Part shown: positions 19,408-28,054 of the stretch, one piece after another
Layout: each line of letters begins with the position of its first letter
Numbering within the stretch: the first letter of the stretch is position 1
Assembly (NCBI GenBank): GCA_963810945.1
Contig: CAWEPI010000008.1
Location: 1,054,001-1,118,000 of the forward strand
DNA: 64,000 nucleotides
Direction: 5' to 3'
DNA from: JAOUEA01 sp963810945
GTDB taxonomy: Bacteria > Actinomycetota > UBA4738 > HRBIN12
Notes under the pieces: model-generated
What the model was told of the DNA's origin: nothing
Seen by the model: only the letters and a program-made list of their open reading frames with translations
Databases searched by the model: none
Program-made: the position numbers and the translations under genes

Positions 19408-19487
19408 CCCACCTCCCCGCTATCGCCGGCCGGTCTCGGCGGCATATCCTTGACGCTATCCGCATCGCCTCCGGAGGTCCGCACGTC

Positions 19488-20645
19488 ATGAGCCAGGCCG
19501 AAGACACCAAGATCCGCAACGACGAGGTCGAGTGGGAGCCGCGTCCGACGCTCGCCAGCGCCGACTACGCCAGCTCCGAGGTCTGGGCGCAGGAGAAGGA
19601 ACGGATCTGGTGGGGCGACTGGATCTGCGTGGGTCGCACCGAGGAGGTCGCGGACCCCGGTGACTACATCGTGCGCGACATCGCCGGCGAGTCCGTGTTC
19701 ATCACGCGGAACGACGGCGGGGAGTTGCGCGCCTTCTACAACGTCTGCAGCCACCGGGGCACGAAGTTCGTGGACGATGTCGAGGGCACCGCGAGCGTGC
19801 GCAAGGCGTTCGTCTGCCCCTACCACGCGTGGACGTTCGACCTGAACGGGCAGCTGATCGGGTCCCCGAACGTGAAGGAAGACGAGCATTTCGATCGGTC
19901 AGCGCACCCGCTGTACGGCATCGCGGTCGACGACTACGCGGGCTTCCTCTTCCTGAACATGACCCAGGGGACGCCGCGCCCGCTGATGGATGCGCTCACC
20001 GACGGCGCTGAGTCGATCACCGCGTTCGAGCGCTTCAAGATGGACGAACTCACGGTAGGCGTGCGTCTCGTCTACGAGGTGGCCGCCAACTGGAAGATCG
20101 TGGTGGAGAACTACAACGAGTGCCTCCACTGCCCCCAGGTGCACCCCGAGCTCGTCCAGGTCGTGCCGCTCTTCCGCTTCGGCGAGGTCTGGGACGAGGA
20201 GACCCGCGACGACGGCAACTGGATGGTCGAGGGCGCCACGAGCTTCACCAAGACCGGCCGGAGCGAGCTCCCCAAGCTCCCGGACCTGCTGCCGGAGGAC
20301 TACACGATGTACTACGGCAGCTACGAGTTCCCCAACCTCATGCTGAACCTGCACCCCGACTGCGTCATGTACTACATCGGCTACCCGAAGGGGCCGAACC
20401 ACACGACGGTCGTGAGCGAGTTCCTCTTCCGCCCGGAGACGATCGTCGGCCCGGACTTCAAGCCGGAGCCGGTGGTGGAGTTCTGGGACCTGATCAGCAA
20501 GCAGGATTGGGACGTGTGCGAACGGGCGCAGACCGGCGTGAGCTCGCGGGCCTTCACCCGGGGCGTCTACCCGCGCCAGGATCGATTCCTCTACTGGTTC
20601 AACGAGGAATGGCGCCTGAAGATGGGCCGCGCACCCCTCGGCTGA
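19488..20645 (+). CDS. Rieske-type ring-hydroxylating/demethylating oxygenase
   Basis: A 385-residue Rieske non-haem iron oxygenase. The 2Fe-2S ligands are Cys87/His89 (NVCSHRG) and Cys110/His113 (CPYHAW). The mononuclear iron histidines are His214 and His219 in NYNECLHCPQVHP. The overall layout and length fit the oxygenases that demethylate quaternary amines (glycine betaine, carnitine, proline betaine) or oxidise aromatics. The presence of dimethylglycine dehydrogenase-like and sarcosine oxidase genes in the window favours a betaine-type substrate, as an inference. GGAGG lies before the ATG. No reductase gene is adjacent. Confidence 0.88.
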   Translation: MSQAEDTKIRNDEVEWEPRPTLASADYASSEVWAQEKERIWWGDWICVGRTEEVADPGDYIVRDIAGESVFITRNDGGELRAFYNVCSHRGTKFVDDVEGTASVRKAFVCPYHAWTFDLNGQLIGSPNVKEDEHFDRSAHPLYGIAVDDYAGFLFLNMTQGTPRPLMDALTDGAESITAFERFKMDELTVGVRLVYEVAANWKIVVENYNECLHCPQVHPELVQVVPLFRFGEVWDEETRDDGNWMVEGATSFTKTGRSELPKLPDLLPEDYTMYYGSYEFPNLMLNLHPDCVMYYIGYPKGPNHTTVVSEFLFRPETIVGPDFKPEPVVEFWDLISKQDWDVCERAQTGVSSRAFTRGVYPRQDRFLYWFNEEWRLKMGRAPLG

Positions 20646-20657
20646 GGCCCCCGCTCC

Positions 20658-21948
20658 TCAGCGCCCGAGCATGCGCACGACCACCCGGGCGGCCTCGGCG
20701 CCGGAGGTGATGGCTCCCTCGATGTAACCGCCGCCGTCGATCGACGTATCCGATCCCGCGAAGGCGAGCCGGCCCTGCGGTCGTGCGAGGTCGCCGACGA
20801 GGCCGCTGCCCCATCCCGGCGGCCAGGACAGCCACGCCCCGTTCGAGAAGGGGTCCGCGTTCCAGTCGTGGCTGTCGCACGCGAGGACCCGCGCGCCCGG
20901 CTCGATGACGCGGATGGCGGCCTCGATCTCGCGCGGATCGTGCGGATCGCGGAGGGCCCCGAGGCCGTCGAACCCCACCACGAGGGCGCCCGCCTCGAGG
21001 GGGCGCATCCCCATCGCGTGTCTGGAGCGGGTGTCCCCACATCGTGCCGAGGGTCGTGGCCCCGAAGCCCTCGGCCACGGCGAGCACCTTGGTGGATCGC
21101 CCCACGTGGCCCTGCGCGGCCGCCTGCGCGATCGCGGCCCCGAGCGGGGGATCGAACGACACGCCGCCGAGGCAGTTCAGTGGGAGGGCCACCACGGCTG
21201 CGAGGGCGTCGATCGTGGATCCGTCGGCCAGGGTCACGACCACGTCGTCGGGTTCCTGGGTCACCGACGTCACCACCGCGCCGAGGCGGATCGTGCCGCG
21301 CACCTCGGACGTCACGGCGTCCACCAGCGAGACGGTCCCGTCGGTGAAGGATTCGCCGAGCTCCTCCATCGTCGACTCCACGTCGAACCCGGTGAGGGCG
21401 AGGTCCGATGTGAGCATCAGCACGGACATCTCTCGCGGATCGCCGCCTCCCATCAGGGCCACCCACGACAGGAGCGCCTCGCGGCTCGCATCGGGGACGT
21501 CGAGGCCGCCGATCCAGTCCGCGGCGGCCACGTCGAGTTCCGCGGGGACCGAGGGACCCGCCTCCCACGACCGGAGCACGTCGGCGATCGCGGCGTCGAG
21601 GGCGGGGCGGGCCGGGTCGAACAGGGGGCCGAACGTCTCCGCGACGCTGGCCCCCTCCCTCCGCTCGGCGGTGCCCGCGAAGACGACCCGATCGAACATG
21701 TTCGCCTCGGTGACGGCGAGTCCGTACCGATGGATCTCCGCCGCGATCGCCGGCTGGAGCGCGCGGCTGAACCACGTGCCGCCCATCTCCACCATCACGT
21801 CGGTCCCCGCCAGCGGGCGGGTCCACGTGCGGCCGCCCAGCCGATCTCGGGCCTCGAGCACCGTCACGGCGAGGCCGCGCTCGCCCAGGTCGCGCGCCGC
21901 GATCAACCCCGCCATGCCGCCGCCGAGCACGACCACGTCGACCGTCAT
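20658..21948 (-). pseudogene. Flavin monoamine oxidase family protein, frameshifted
   Basis: The N-terminal part (ATG 21948, after GGAAGGGG) reads as a flavin amine oxidase: VVVLGGGMAGLIAARDLGERG, EARDRLGGRTW, then MGGTWFSRALQP. At about 21009-21012 the frame breaks: after GTMWGHPLQTR the homologous sequence continues in another frame as PLEAGALVVGFDG, ending with FAGSDTSIDGGGYIEGAITSG, the normal FAD-binding C terminus. Removing one G from a run of four (CCCC on the plus strand) would restore a protein of about 428 residues. It could be a real pseudogene or a homopolymer assembly error. Amine oxidases of this type oxidise amines to aldehydes and ammonia. Confidence 0.75.
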
Positions 21949-22075
21949 CCATCCCCTTCCGCCCGGATGGGCGAGGACTCTAGGAAGTCGGACAGGCGGT
22001 CGCAACCCGTGGCTCGCCTTGCGCCCCATGCCTGACCGCGCGAGACTGCGCCGATCGAGGGGAAGGGGTAACGCG

Positions 22076-22270
22076 ATGGCGCCGAAGACGTGGGGACTGT
22101 CGAAGGAAGACGCCGGGTACCGTCCCGCGCCGAAACCCGAGGTGTCGTGCAGGGTGTGCCAGTGGATGTTCCCCCGTCTCGCCGTCGGTTCCTGCAAGTA
22201 CGTCCGGGGCATCGTGGAGGGCTCCGCGACATGCAACGAGTTCCAACGTCGCGGCTCAGGACGAGCGTGA
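22076..22270 (+). CDS. Small four-cysteine protein, HiPIP-like spacing
   Basis: A 64-residue protein with a cysteine pattern C-x2-C-x11-C-x12-C (SCRVCQWMF ... GSCKYV ... ATCNEF). This resembles, with slightly shorter gaps, the four-cysteine pattern of high-potential iron-sulfur proteins, including the aromatic residue after the last Cys; a zinc site is equally possible. ATG at 22076 is preceded by GAGGGGAAGGGG. It has no signal peptide and is divergent from the amine oxidase gene. It might be an electron carrier for one of the nearby oxidases, but that is speculation. Confidence 0.6.
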   Translation: MAPKTWGLSKEDAGYRPAPKPEVSCRVCQWMFPRLAVGSCKYVRGIVEGSATCNEFQRRGSGRA

Positions 22271-22339
22271 GGCGTCCCTCAGACCCATCCTCGCCCGCGC
22301 GGTAGGCTCCCTCACCGACCGAGACCGGGGGGCAGCGCG

Positions 22340-23566
22340 ATGGTGGAGCGGGGGACGCCGGCGACGGCCGACGAGCTGGGGCTGATGCGTGGCACCCCGC
22401 CCACGGGCGAGCATCTCGTCACCCTCGAGAACTGGCTCGTCGCACCGTTCAACCGGTGGAGCCTCCAACACATGCGCGAGATCGTGCCGACGGCGCCGAT
22501 CGCCGCCGTCGACGATGCGGAGCCCTTCCCGCGGGCTGAGCAGGACCTCGACGGCATCGGGTTCGACGTGGCGGGGGAGGCGTGGACGGTCGGGGAGATG
22601 CTCGACGCGACCTTCACGGACGGCTTCCTCGTGCTGCACGCCGGTCAGCTCGTCGCGGAGCGCTACGCCAACGGGTTCGGGCCTCACCTCACGCACGTGA
22701 TGTTCTCCACCACCAAGTCCGTGGTGGCGACGATCGCGGGGATCCTCGTGGGTCGCGGCACGTTGCGCACCGACGCCACGGTGGCCGAGGTCCTGCCCGA
22801 CCTCGCAGAGACCTCCTGGGCCGACGCGACCGTGCAACACCTCCTCGACATGCGCACCGGCACCCGGTTCAACGAGATCTACGAGGACGCCGAGGGCGAC
22901 ATGGGCGTCTACGCGTCCGCGAGCGGCATGGCTCCGTCCTATGACCCGGGGGGACCCGACACCTACGCGTACCTGGCAGGTCTGGAGAACGATCGCGCGC
23001 ACGGTGGGCAGTTCGACTACCGATCGGTGGTCACGTCCATGCTCGGTTGGGTCGTGGAGCGCGTGGGCGGCGACCGGCTCCCCGACCTGATCGCGCGGGA
23101 GCTCTGGCGTCCGATGGGGGCGGAGCACGAGGCGTGCATCGCGGTCGACCGCAACGGCAACGCGATGGCAGCCGGTGGCATGAGCGCGTCGCTCCGCGAT
23201 CTCGCACGCTTCGGCCAGCTGTGGCTGCGACGGGGCACCGGGCCCGACGGTACGCGGGTCGTGCCGGAGGCGTGGGTGGCCGATACGATCGCGGGGGCGC
23301 ACGACGGCCGCGAGGTCTACGCGGCCGCCCTCGAGGCGCCCGATCCCGATTTCCCGGAAAGCCATTACCGCAACAAGTGGTGGGTCCTCGATCCGGACAC
23401 GCCGTTCTACTCGGGGATCGGCATCCACGGCCAGTACGTCGCGATCCACGAGCCCGCCGATGTGGTGATCGCGAAGTTCTCGTCGCTGCCCGTCGCCGAC
23501 GACCGCGACCTCGAGCATCTCCAGCTCGCCGGGTTCAGGGCCGTCGCCGAGGCCTTGGCGGGGTAG
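22340..23566 (+). CDS. Serine hydrolase, beta-lactamase/6-aminohexanoate-dimer hydrolase-like
   Basis: A 408-residue penicillin-recognising-type hydrolase. The nucleophile motif is STTK (Ser123, Lys126) after HVMF, followed by HLLDMRTGTRFNEIYED, typical of NylB-like enzymes, then Tyr227 in FDYRSVV as the second catalytic element, and GIGIHGQYVAIH near the C terminus. There is no signal peptide, so it acts in the cytoplasm, unlike true class C beta-lactamases. Family members hydrolyse linear amides or esters. TAGGCT at 22303-22308 is a possible -10. The stop codon is part of a possible -10 box for the next gene. Confidence 0.87.
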   Translation: MVERGTPATADELGLMRGTPPTGEHLVTLENWLVAPFNRWSLQHMREIVPTAPIAAVDDAEPFPRAEQDLDGIGFDVAGEAWTVGEMLDATFTDGFLVLHAGQLVAERYANGFGPHLTHVMFSTTKSVVATIAGILVGRGTLRTDATVAEVLPDLAETSWADATVQHLLDMRTGTRFNEIYEDAEGDMGVYASASGMAPSYDPGGPDTYAYLAGLENDRAHGGQFDYRSVVTSMLGWVVERVGGDRLPDLIARELWRPMGAEHEACIAVDRNGNAMAAGGMSASLRDLARFGQLWLRRGTGPDGTRVVPEAWVADTIAGAHDGREVYAAALEAPDPDFPESHYRNKWWVLDPDTPFYSGIGIHGQYVAIHEPADVVIAKFSSLPVADDRDLEHLQLAGFRAVAEALAG

Positions 23567-23577
23567 CCTTCCGGCTC

Positions 23578-26043
23578 ATGACCACGATCCCGGAGCATCT
23601 CGCCAACGAGGATCTCGACGCCGCGTCCGTCCTGGATCCCCTCAGCGACCTGCCCGCGCGTGCGCGCGTGGCGATCGTGGGCGGCGGCATCATCGGGGCC
23701 AGCATCGCGTACCACCTCACGCGCGCCGGCGAGACCGACGTCGTGCTGGTGGAACGCGCACGCCTCACGGCGGGGACCACGTGGCACGCGGCGGGCCTCG
23801 TCTCGCAGATCCGTGGCAACCACGCCCTCACCGCGCTCACGAAGGACAACGCCACCGTCTACGAGAGGCTGCCCGCGGAGACCGGCATCGAGACCGGCAT
23901 GCGACGCCACGGCGCCATGACGATCGCACGCACGGAGGGTCGTCTGCAGGAGGCGCTCTACGGCGTGGCGATGGCCAAGGACGTCGGTGTGGACGTGGAG
24001 GTGCTCGACCGCGCGGGCATCAAGGCCTACTGGCCCGCCGCCAACGTCGAGGACCTCTACGGCGCGGTGAACTTCCCCACGGACGGCACGGTGAACCCCG
24101 GGGACGCGGCCCTCGCGTTCGCGAAGGGCGCCGTGGACCACGGCGTGCGCTACGTGCCCGAGACCTCCGTAGCAGGGTTCACGATCCACGACGGACGCGT
24201 GAGCGGGCTGGAGACATCGCGTGGCGCGATCGAGGCGGAAACGGTGGTGCTCGCCGCCGGCCTGTGGACCTCCGAGCTCGCGCGCCGCGCGGGCGCGAGC
24301 GTGGCGCTCTATCCGGCGGAGCACGTCTGGGTGATGACCGAGGAAGGCGAGGGCGCGCGGGAGGAGGCGCCCTTCCTACGCGACCTCGACGGGTACCTCT
24401 ACATCCGCCACTATCGCGGCCGTTACGTGATCGGGGCGTTCGAGCCGAAGGGCAAGCCGAAGCCGGTCGGGGAGATCGGCACCGATGGGTTCGTGGAGTT
24501 CGGGCCGGACTGGGACCACTTCGCGCCGGTCCTGCGGGCGGCGCGCGAGCGCATCCCCGAACTCGAATCCATCGGGTTCTCGCACTACCTGCGTGCGCCC
24601 GAGAGCTTCACGCCGGACTCCGCGTTCCAGCTGGGCTTCGTCCCCGAGGTGCCGGGGCTCTTCGTGGCGGCGGGGTTCAACTCCCAGGGGATCATCTACG
24701 GGCCCGGTGCGGGTCGTGCCGCCGCCGAGTGGATCGTGGAGGGCCACCCCACGATGGATCTCGCCGACGTGGACGTCGCGCGGATGGGCCGCTGGGCCAA
24801 CGAGCGGGCCTGGATGCACGTGCGCACGGTCGAGTCGCTCGGAGGCCTCTACGAGATGCACTGGCCGGGCAAGCAGCCGGTCACCGCGCGCGGCGTGCGG
24901 CGCGTGCCCCTCTACGACCGGCTCCGTGCGGCGGGGGCGGCCTTCGGTCAGGCGGGGGGTTGGGAGCGCGTGAACTGGTTCGAGCCGGGCGTCACCGATC
25001 CCGATCCCGTGTACTCGTTCACCGACCCGTCCTGGTTCCCCGCCGTGCGCGCGGAGGCCCGGGCCACCAGGGAAGCGGTCGCCCTCTACGACCTCGCCTC
25101 CTACGCGAAGTTCCTCGTGCAGGGCCCGGGAGCCGTCGCCGGCCTGCGTCGGTTGTGCGGGGCGGACGTGGACGTGCCCGTGGGCCGGGTCGTCTACACG
25201 GTGCTCTGCAACGAGCGCGGAGGGATCGAGATGGATCCGACGATCACCCGCATCGGCGACGACCGGTTCCTGGTGGTGGCGCCGACGCTCGCGCAGCGTC
25301 GTACGGAGATGCTGCTACGCAACGGACTTCCCGATGCTGCCACGGTCACGGACGTCACGAGCGGCTTGGCCGTCCTGCACCTCGCCGGCCCGCGTTCCCG
25401 CGACCTGCTCGCCCGCATCACCGACGAGGACCTGTCGGACGAGGGGTTCCCGTTCCTGTCCGCGCACGAGATCGAGGTGGGCTGGGCGAAGGCGTGGGCG
25501 CTGCGGGTCTCCTTCACGGGCGAGCTCGGATGGGAGCTGTACGTGCCGACCGAGTTCGTGACCGACCTCTACGACCGCGTCGTCGAGGCGGGCGCCGACC
25601 TCGGCCTGCGCCACGCCGGCGCCTTCGCGTTCGACGCCGCGCGCCTCGAGCGAGGCTTCCGCTCCTTCGGCCACGACATCGGTCCCCTCGACGACCCCTA
25701 CGCCGCCGGCCTCGGTTTCACGGTCCGCTTCGATCACGACTTCGTGGGCCGCGACGCCCTCGAGAAGCTGAAGGAGGGCCCACGCCCGAGGCGGCTCGTG
25801 AGCGTGCACGTGCCTGATGCGGTGCTCTGGCACGGCGAGTCGGTCGTGCGGGGGGACGAGCGGCTCGGCCATCTGACCTCGGCAGGCATCGCTCCGACGC
25901 TCGGTGGCTCCGTGGGGCTCGCCTGGATCCACGGTGAACCCGACGGCGACGGCTGGGGTGTCGAGATCCGCGGGGACGTGGTGCCGGCCACCGTCCAGGC
26001 GACGTCCTTCTACGATCCGCGCGGCGAACGGGCGCGCACGTGA
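23578..26043 (+). CDS. Dimethylglycine/sarcosine dehydrogenase family flavoprotein
   Basis: An 821-residue protein with an N-terminal FAD-dependent DAO domain (IVGGGIIGASIAYHL at 33-47; His70 in TTWHAAGL, where mammalian dimethylglycine dehydrogenase binds FAD covalently) and a C-terminal aminomethyltransferase-like folate domain from about residue 440 (VTDVTSGLAVLHLAGPRSRDLL, GELGWELYVPTE, AFDAARLERGFRSFGHD). Length and layout match dimethylglycine and sarcosine dehydrogenases, which oxidise N-methylglycines and load the methyl carbon on tetrahydrofolate. TAGCCT 8 bases before the ATG and no Shine-Dalgarno suggest a leaderless message. It overlaps the next gene by GTGA. Substrate (dimethylglycine, sarcosine or another N-methyl amine) is not proven. 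Confidence 0.88.
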   Translation: MTTIPEHLANEDLDAASVLDPLSDLPARARVAIVGGGIIGASIAYHLTRAGETDVVLVERARLTAGTTWHAAGLVSQIRGNHALTALTKDNATVYERLPAETGIETGMRRHGAMTIARTEGRLQEALYGVAMAKDVGVDVEVLDRAGIKAYWPAANVEDLYGAVNFPTDGTVNPGDAALAFAKGAVDHGVRYVPETSVAGFTIHDGRVSGLETSRGAIEAETVVLAAGLWTSELARRAGASVALYPAEHVWVMTEEGEGAREEAPFLRDLDGYLYIRHYRGRYVIGAFEPKGKPKPVGEIGTDGFVEFGPDWDHFAPVLRAARERIPELESIGFSHYLRAPESFTPDSAFQLGFVPEVPGLFVAAGFNSQGIIYGPGAGRAAAEWIVEGHPTMDLADVDVARMGRWANERAWMHVRTVESLGGLYEMHWPGKQPVTARGVRRVPLYDRLRAAGAAFGQAGGWERVNWFEPGVTDPDPVYSFTDPSWFPAVRAEARATREAVALYDLASYAKFLVQGPGAVAGLRRLCGADVDVPVGRVVYTVLCNERGGIEMDPTITRIGDDRFLVVAPTLAQRRTEMLLRNGLPDAATVTDVTSGLAVLHLAGPRSRDLLARITDEDLSDEGFPFLSAHEIEVGWAKAWALRVSFTGELGWELYVPTEFVTDLYDRVVEAGADLGLRHAGAFAFDAARLERGFRSFGHDIGPLDDPYAAGLGFTVRFDHDFVGRDALEKLKEGPRPRRLVSVHVPDAVLWHGESVVRGDERLGHLTSAGIAPTLGGSVGLAWIHGEPDGDGWGVEIRGDVVPATVQATSFYDPRGERART

Positions 26044-26942
26044 GCGCACCCTTCGCGTTCATCGGCGTGCCGATCGACAGCGTCGGGCGCTCCGGGGGAA
26101 CCGAGCACGGGCCGGCCGCGCTGCGGGAGGCCGGACTCGCCGCGGCGCTCGGAGGCGTCGACGCAGGGGACCTCCCGTTGCGGATCCGAGGCGAGGAACG
26201 CGACCCGGAGACCGGCATCGTGGGGTCGCCCGACGTCCTCAGCGTCACGACCGAGCTCCGCCGCGCCGTGGCGGCCTCGATCGGTCGTGGGGGGCGCCCG
26301 TTCTTGGCGGGAGGATGCTGCGCGGAGCTGCCCGGGGCGCTCGCGGGCGCGCGCGACGCCCTCGGGCGCGTCGGCCTCGCCTACCTCGACGGGCACCTCG
26401 ATCTCTACGACGGGGTGACGTCGCCGACCGGCGAGGCGGCCGACATGCCGATCTCGGTGATCCTCGGCCGCGGCCCCGCCGCGTGGGTGGGGGCTGCCGA
26501 CGGGCCTTCCGCCGACGCCGCCGACGTCGCGATCCTCGGGTATCGAGACCTCGAGGAATCGCAGACCCATGGGATGGTCCACCCCGACGCCCTCGAACCG
26601 GCACCGCTGCACCTCGACGTGGACGCCGTGCGCGCCGAAGGTCCGGGGGCGGTCGGCGCCCGCGTCGCCGAGCGCCTGACCGCGGCCACCGGCGCCTTCT
26701 GGCTCCACCTCGACGTGGACGTCCTCGACCAGGATGTCTTCCCGTCCACCGACTACCTGATGCCGGGCGGCCTGACGTGGGAGGAGCTCGTGGCGTTGAT
26801 GGGACCGCCGATGCGTTCGTCCGCCCTGGTCGGTGCCTCGCTCGGGTGCTACAACCCCGACAAGGACCCGGGTGGCCAGCACGGCCGCGCCCTGGTCGAG
26901 GCCTGGCGCCAGGCGATCGACGATCCGGAGGTGCAGCGGTGA
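26040..26942 (+). CDS. Arginase-fold (ureohydrolase-like) protein
   Basis: A 300-residue protein of the arginase/agmatinase/formiminoglutamase fold. The usual manganese motifs are partly kept: LDGHLDLYD (Asp117, His119, Asp121) and LHLDVDVLDQDVF (Asp225, Asp227). But the first motif, normally GG(D/N)HS, reads GGCCAELPG (91-99), so one metal ligand His is a Cys. The enzyme may bind one metal or have another substrate than a guanidino compound. It sits between the dimethylglycine dehydrogenase-like gene and alanine dehydrogenase with GTGA overlaps on both sides, so it belongs to the same amine-nitrogen pathway. Confidence 0.83.
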   Translation: MSAPFAFIGVPIDSVGRSGGTEHGPAALREAGLAAALGGVDAGDLPLRIRGEERDPETGIVGSPDVLSVTTELRRAVAASIGRGGRPFLAGGCCAELPGALAGARDALGRVGLAYLDGHLDLYDGVTSPTGEAADMPISVILGRGPAAWVGAADGPSADAADVAILGYRDLEESQTHGMVHPDALEPAPLHLDVDAVRAEGPGAVGARVAERLTAATGAFWLHLDVDVLDQDVFPSTDYLMPGGLTWEELVALMGPPMRSSALVGASLGCYNPDKDPGGQHGRALVEAWRQAIDDPEVQR

Positions 26943-28054
26943 TCATCGGGATCCCCAAGGAGGTCAAGACCCACGAGTACCGGGTGGCGGCCACGCCCGA
27001 AGGCGTGCGCGAACTGGTGCACGCGGGGCATCGGGTGGTGGTCGAGACGACGGCCGGCGTCGGGTCCGCGATCACCGACGCGGACTTCGAGGGGGCCGGC
27101 GCGGAGATCCTCGCCGACGCCGACGCGGTCTTCGCCGCGGCCGATCTCATCGTGAAGGTGAAGGAGCCGCAGCCGCAGGAGTTCGGGCGCTTCAAGGAGG
27201 GCCAGCTCCTCTTCACGTATCTCCACCTGGCAGCGGACAAGGACCTCACGGAGTTCCTCATGCAGCGCAAGGTGCGCGGCGTCGCGTACGAGACGGTGCA
27301 GTTCCCCGACGGCCGTCTGCCGCTGCTGGCGCCGATGTCCGAGATCGCCGGGCGCATGGCGCCTCAGGAGGGCGCCGCCGCGCTCGAACGGCCGAAGGGG
27401 GGGCGCGGCGTGCTGATGGGTGGCGCATCGGGCGTGGCGCCCGCACGCGTGGTGGTGCTGGGCGCCGGCATGGCCGGGAGCAACGCCGCGCAGATCGCCT
27501 CCGGGATGGAGGCCGAGGTCACGATCGTCGACAAGAACGTGGATCGGTTGCGCGACATCGATCGGGTCTACCGCGGGCGGATCCAGACCGTGATGAGCTC
27601 GCGGCTCGCGGTGGAACGCCTGGTGCTCACCGCAGATCTCGTGATCGGGGCCGTGCTCGTGCCGGGGGCGAAGGCGCCGCACCTGGTGAGCGCCGAGCAG
27701 GTCGCGCGCATGCAGCCGGGCGCCGTGCTCGTCGACATCTCGATCGACCAGGGCGGCTGCTTCGAGACGTCCCGCGTGACGACCCACGCCGAGCCCACGT
27801 ACGTGGTCGACGGCGTCGTGCACTACTGCGTGGGCAACATGCCGGGGGCGGTGCCGCGCACCTCGACCTACGCGCTCACGAACGTGACGCTGCCGTACGT
27901 GCTGGAGATCGCGCAGCGCGGCGTCGAGGACGCGATCGCGGCCGACCCCGCGCTCGCGCTCGGCGTGAACACCTGGGACGGCCACCTCACGAACGAGGGT
28001 GTAGCCGCGGCGCACGGCATGACCCCGACGCCGCTCGCATCGCTCACGCGCTGA
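26939..28054 (+). CDS. ald: Alanine dehydrogenase
   Basis: This 371-residue enzyme catalyses NAD-dependent conversion of alanine to pyruvate and ammonia, reversibly. Seen are VIIGIPKEVKTHEYRVAATP at the N terminus, KVKEPQPQE (substrate lysine), LFTYLHLAAD (catalytic His), VVVLGAGMAGSNAAQIA as the NAD loop, and VDISIDQGGCFET. Length equals the family norm. GTG at 26939 overlaps the previous stop. As the last gene of the three-gene operon it could recycle amino groups from the oxidised amines. The 3-prime end overlaps the convergent ribokinase gene by 11 bases. Confidence 0.95.
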   Translation: MIIGIPKEVKTHEYRVAATPEGVRELVHAGHRVVVETTAGVGSAITDADFEGAGAEILADADAVFAAADLIVKVKEPQPQEFGRFKEGQLLFTYLHLAADKDLTEFLMQRKVRGVAYETVQFPDGRLPLLAPMSEIAGRMAPQEGAAALERPKGGRGVLMGGASGVAPARVVVLGAGMAGSNAAQIASGMEAEVTIVDKNVDRLRDIDRVYRGRIQTVMSSRLAVERLVLTADLVIGAVLVPGAKAPHLVSAEQVARMQPGAVLVDISIDQGGCFETSRVTTHAEPTYVVDGVVHYCVGNMPGAVPRTSTYALTNVTLPYVLEIAQRGVEDAIAADPALALGVNTWDGHLTNEGVAAAHGMTPTPLASLTR

